A DNA stretch of 64,000 nt. Source: Atopobium sp. oral taxon 810 str. F0209 (GTDB lineage: Bacteria; Actinomycetota; Coriobacteriia; Coriobacteriales; Atopobiaceae). The notes below the pieces were generated by a model. The model made no database searches. It saw nothing but the letters and a program-made list of their open reading frames with translations, and had not been told where the DNA came from. Position numbers and translations under genes: made by a program. Location of the stretch: NCBI RefSeq assembly GCF_000466405.1, contig NZ_KE952938.1, positions 2,168 through 66,167 on the forward strand, read 5' to 3'. The first letter of the stretch is position 1. The number at the start of each line of letters is the position of its first letter. Shown one piece after another: positions 62,801 to 64,000 of the stretch.

Positions 62801-63926
62801 TAGCGTTGTTGTTCCCATATATAACTCCGAAGAATACCTTTCGGAGTGCCTTGATTCTCTTGTAAACCAAAGTAAAAACGACATTGAAATCATTTGCGTA
62901 GATGATGGAAGCACGGACTCCTCATCTAAACTAATCAAAAAATTCGCTGAAAATGACCAACGAATAATACTTCTGCATCAAGAAAATCAAGGTCAAAGTG
63001 TTGCGCGCAATACAGGTGTTAGTTATTCAATAGGAAGATATATTTACTTCATTGATAGCGATGACATACTTGATACTCATGCGTTTGAAAAACTGTACGA
63101 AAAAATGGAGCTCGAAAAGCTTGATGTGCTCTTTTTTGAGGGTTTAAGTTTTGCGCATTCTAATGATGACCTAGAAGTGTACAAACGCTTTGATGGGAAT
63201 TATCAAAGACATTATCTACACTCAGGTGTCCTTGATGGACCTGCATTGTTCCAAGAATTATGGAATGATGGGGACTATTGGGTTTCTCCCTGTATGCAGA
63301 TGACACGTAAGGAACATTTTATTAATAATAATCTCTGGTTTCTTCCTGGAATCATTTATGAGGATAACTTCTATACGTTCAAGTCCCTTTTACATGCAAG
63401 ACGAGCGAATTGTATTCATGACTCACTGTACAGGCGCCGAGTTCGCTCAGAATCAACAATGTCAAGCAAATCAAGGTTCTTCAATTGCTACAGTTATTTC
63501 CAGGTATTTCTTGCTATGAGTGCCGAAATTTCAACTCATTCTCCAGAGGACAAAGGATGGACTACTGCATGTGAACTACGCGAACACATGTTACGCCATG
63601 CCAGGTCGCAATTCTCGAAGCTTTCTGGTATCGAACAAAACAAGCGATGGCTCATACCTGAATTTGAACTCTATTCTTTTGAGCGAAATATCACATCGTA
63701 TTGTATGCTCAAGGAAATCATTAATACCAAGAATAATGAAATAAATACTTCCAATAGATTGGCAGCATCAAACCTCAAAGTTGCAAATAAGTTGCAAACT
63801 AGGCTTTCCCAGATACAGGGAAGAAAAATTATTAAGCTGGGCTTAAGGCTAAAACGTTTTTTCAGAAGAGCGAAAAGAATACTGCGCAATCCAAGTCTCA
63901 TCCTAAGAAAACTGGGGCTGTCCTAA
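59826..63926 (+). CDS. Four-module GT2 glycosyltransferase
   Basis: A 1366-residue protein with four successive GT-A modules. Module 1 starts VSVIIPIYNAEEYLDECL and has SFLDSDDVFE. Module 2 starts near residue 318 (ISVIMPSLNVRPYIRECV) with GIVETDDFAS. Module 3 starts near 651 (FTIVLEARNGEKNLRTCLDS) but reads ILFINNYTFL where the DxD should be. Module 4 starts near 991 (ISVVVPIYNSEEYLSECLDS) with YFIDSDDILD. The last 60 residues are basic and may bind the membrane. Three modules look catalytic and one looks inactive. This is far larger than usual single GT2 enzymes (about 300 residues). It could build a multi-sugar side chain on one template. The Shine-Dalgarno is weak. Confidence 0.85.
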   Translation: MPKVSVIIPIYNAEEYLDECLKSVLSQTLSDIEVICVDDGSGDSSFAILNRFAKKDSRIKVIEQKNAGAGTARNNGMKVATGEYLSFLDSDDVFEPTMLEKLVAISDFEQLDVAVCRCNKFIHETKETIDIPWTIKSELIPANNHFQAIDIKKDFFEAFIWWPWDKLFRTQFIKDSSLYFQEQRTTNDLFFVVGATLLAKRIDYINDILIHQRVHEGSLAVTREKSWHCLFDALIKVRDFLQEKNLYDRFEQDFINYCVTFTSWHKNSINISTYQEMAPALSRAFKELGVADKPRKFFYKASIWSEAQKVLNWKTVAISVIMPSLNVRPYIRECVQSVCDQTLRNIEIICVDAGSTDGTLEILREFEKNDPRVTVIVSDKKSYGYQMNLGLKRAQGEYIGIVETDDFASPTMYANLFAVATKKSADVVKANWHCFQTKPIKHDTLFERYAGVPYNKVLTVDEKKKILDGASGIWSGIYRKDFLEKNEIDFLETPGASYQDTAFLLKVIMAAKSMILLKKGWLHYRIDNDNSSVHSLGKVFCVCDEMKSVHAYMNARPTLKKAYRSVIWSRTATVYDWNDRRLANNLRIGFLKEVQAEFTHGLESGSFKFDDLSDRYRRFIEQVLESPESYAARHKTLPQQFESSSSKESPLFTIVLEARNGEKNLRTCLDSLLAQTFSSFEVLCFDQNSLDNTAKILVKYTHEDPRFKVINNSGESLRNTAVNKSQGTYILFINNYTFLQPSCLELWGETIREQSPDILLSKQASYNLDSKKLSQETFGYDEVIYSSVRPFNSTTAPKQLFQVSSPSVLGKVYRTSFLKSLPYRFEVDASFRNDALLCSIALLQASKISICDTAVIIQVHTSKERRENHINSYASALANPWINLLGENGAFASNKYNNPLVLSSARALAAHTIHSDFNLLTSNNAQSIAVHTLDSDAVRSTGIFNLACESYEEEADYNFFQGIHAGFKIMPSPAAQTEVVVIPRKSTVLPSISVVVPIYNSEEYLSECLDSLVNQSKNDIEIICVDDGSTDSSSKLIKKFAENDQRIILLHQENQGQSVARNTGVSYSIGRYIYFIDSDDILDTHAFEKLYEKMELEKLDVLFFEGLSFAHSNDDLEVYKRFDGNYQRHYLHSGVLDGPALFQELWNDGDYWVSPCMQMTRKEHFINNNLWFLPGIIYEDNFYTFKSLLHARRANCIHDSLYRRRVRSESTMSSKSRFFNCYSYFQVFLAMSAEISTHSPEDKGWTTACELREHMLRHARSQFSKLSGIEQNKRWLIPEFELYSFERNITSYCMLKEIINTKNNEINTSNRLAASNLKVANKLQTRLSQIQGRKIIKLGLRLKRFFRRAKRILRNPSLILRKLGLS

Positions 63927-63955
63927 CTTTCTTCACCCCAATTTGCTCAGTAACC

Positions 63956-63994
63956 AAACGTGCCACCATGTGTTTCTACAAGGTGACACGTTTT
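63956..63994 (+). terminator. Hairpin terminator after the four-module GT2 gene
   Basis: Arms AAACGTGCCACC and GGTGACACGTTT pair over 12 positions with one mismatch, around a 14-base loop, and end in TTTT. It starts 30 bp after the stop codon. Confidence 0.65.
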
Positions 63995-64000
63995 ACAATG

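Overview
The window looks like chromosome from a Gram-positive actinobacterium, most likely a coriobacterium of the Atopobium/Lancefieldella/Olsenella type. That placement is an inference from moderate GC content, secreted proteins built from ricin-type (QxW) repeats, DUF6541 and DUF6020 membrane proteins and CDP-glycerol transferases; no marker gene or rRNA is present to prove it.

Layout. Positions 226-3080 hold a translesion polymerase with a small YolD-like partner, a DJ-1/PfpI protein and a membrane-anchored DUF4012-like protein. A lactate permease follows (3319-4860). Positions 4952-10835 are a leftward five-gene sortase operon: class B sortase, anchored small protein, secreted protein, a small protein with an atypical C-terminal sorting-type tail, and a large ricin/Fn3/InlB-repeat surface protein. 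Positions 11070-20135 hold three large secreted proteins that join ricin-type beta-trefoil repeats to different peptidoglycan-cleaving domains (NlpC/P60, Amidase_5-like, GH25). A fourth protein of the same design, ending in an L,D-transpeptidase domain, lies at 44413-47076.

Most of 20222-63926 is a glycopolymer assembly locus. It encodes GT2 and GT4 glycosyltransferases, a Wzx-type flippase, three multi-spanning GT-C-like proteins (YfhO, DUF6020, DUF6541), UDP-glucuronate 4-epimerase, a TupA-like ATP-grasp protein, a CapA-type phosphoesterase, a ferredoxin/FrhB-type protein, glycerol-3-phosphate cytidylyltransferase and three CDP-glycerol glycerophosphotransferase-family proteins. The product is probably a teichoic-acid-like, glycerol-phosphate-containing wall polymer carrying several side groups.

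The most interesting unit is 27986-33871, six tightly packed leftward genes: ATP-grasp ligase, two four-helix EamA/SMR-type proteins, a WecE-type aminotransferase, an ArnC-type lipid-phosphate glycosyltransferase and a DUF6020 membrane protein. It matches the logic of the Gram-negative Arn lipid A modification pathway, but in a Gram-positive wall-polymer setting and with an ATP-grasp enzyme in place of a known acyl- or formyltransferase.

Accessory or decaying DNA is visible at 49848-51608, where a 58-bp direct repeat flanks about 1.6 kb holding a broken AlbA_2/Schlafen-type gene, and at 56409-57276, where an orphan PTS EIIA domain is followed by empty sequence. No tRNA, rRNA, CRISPR array or intact transposase was seen.
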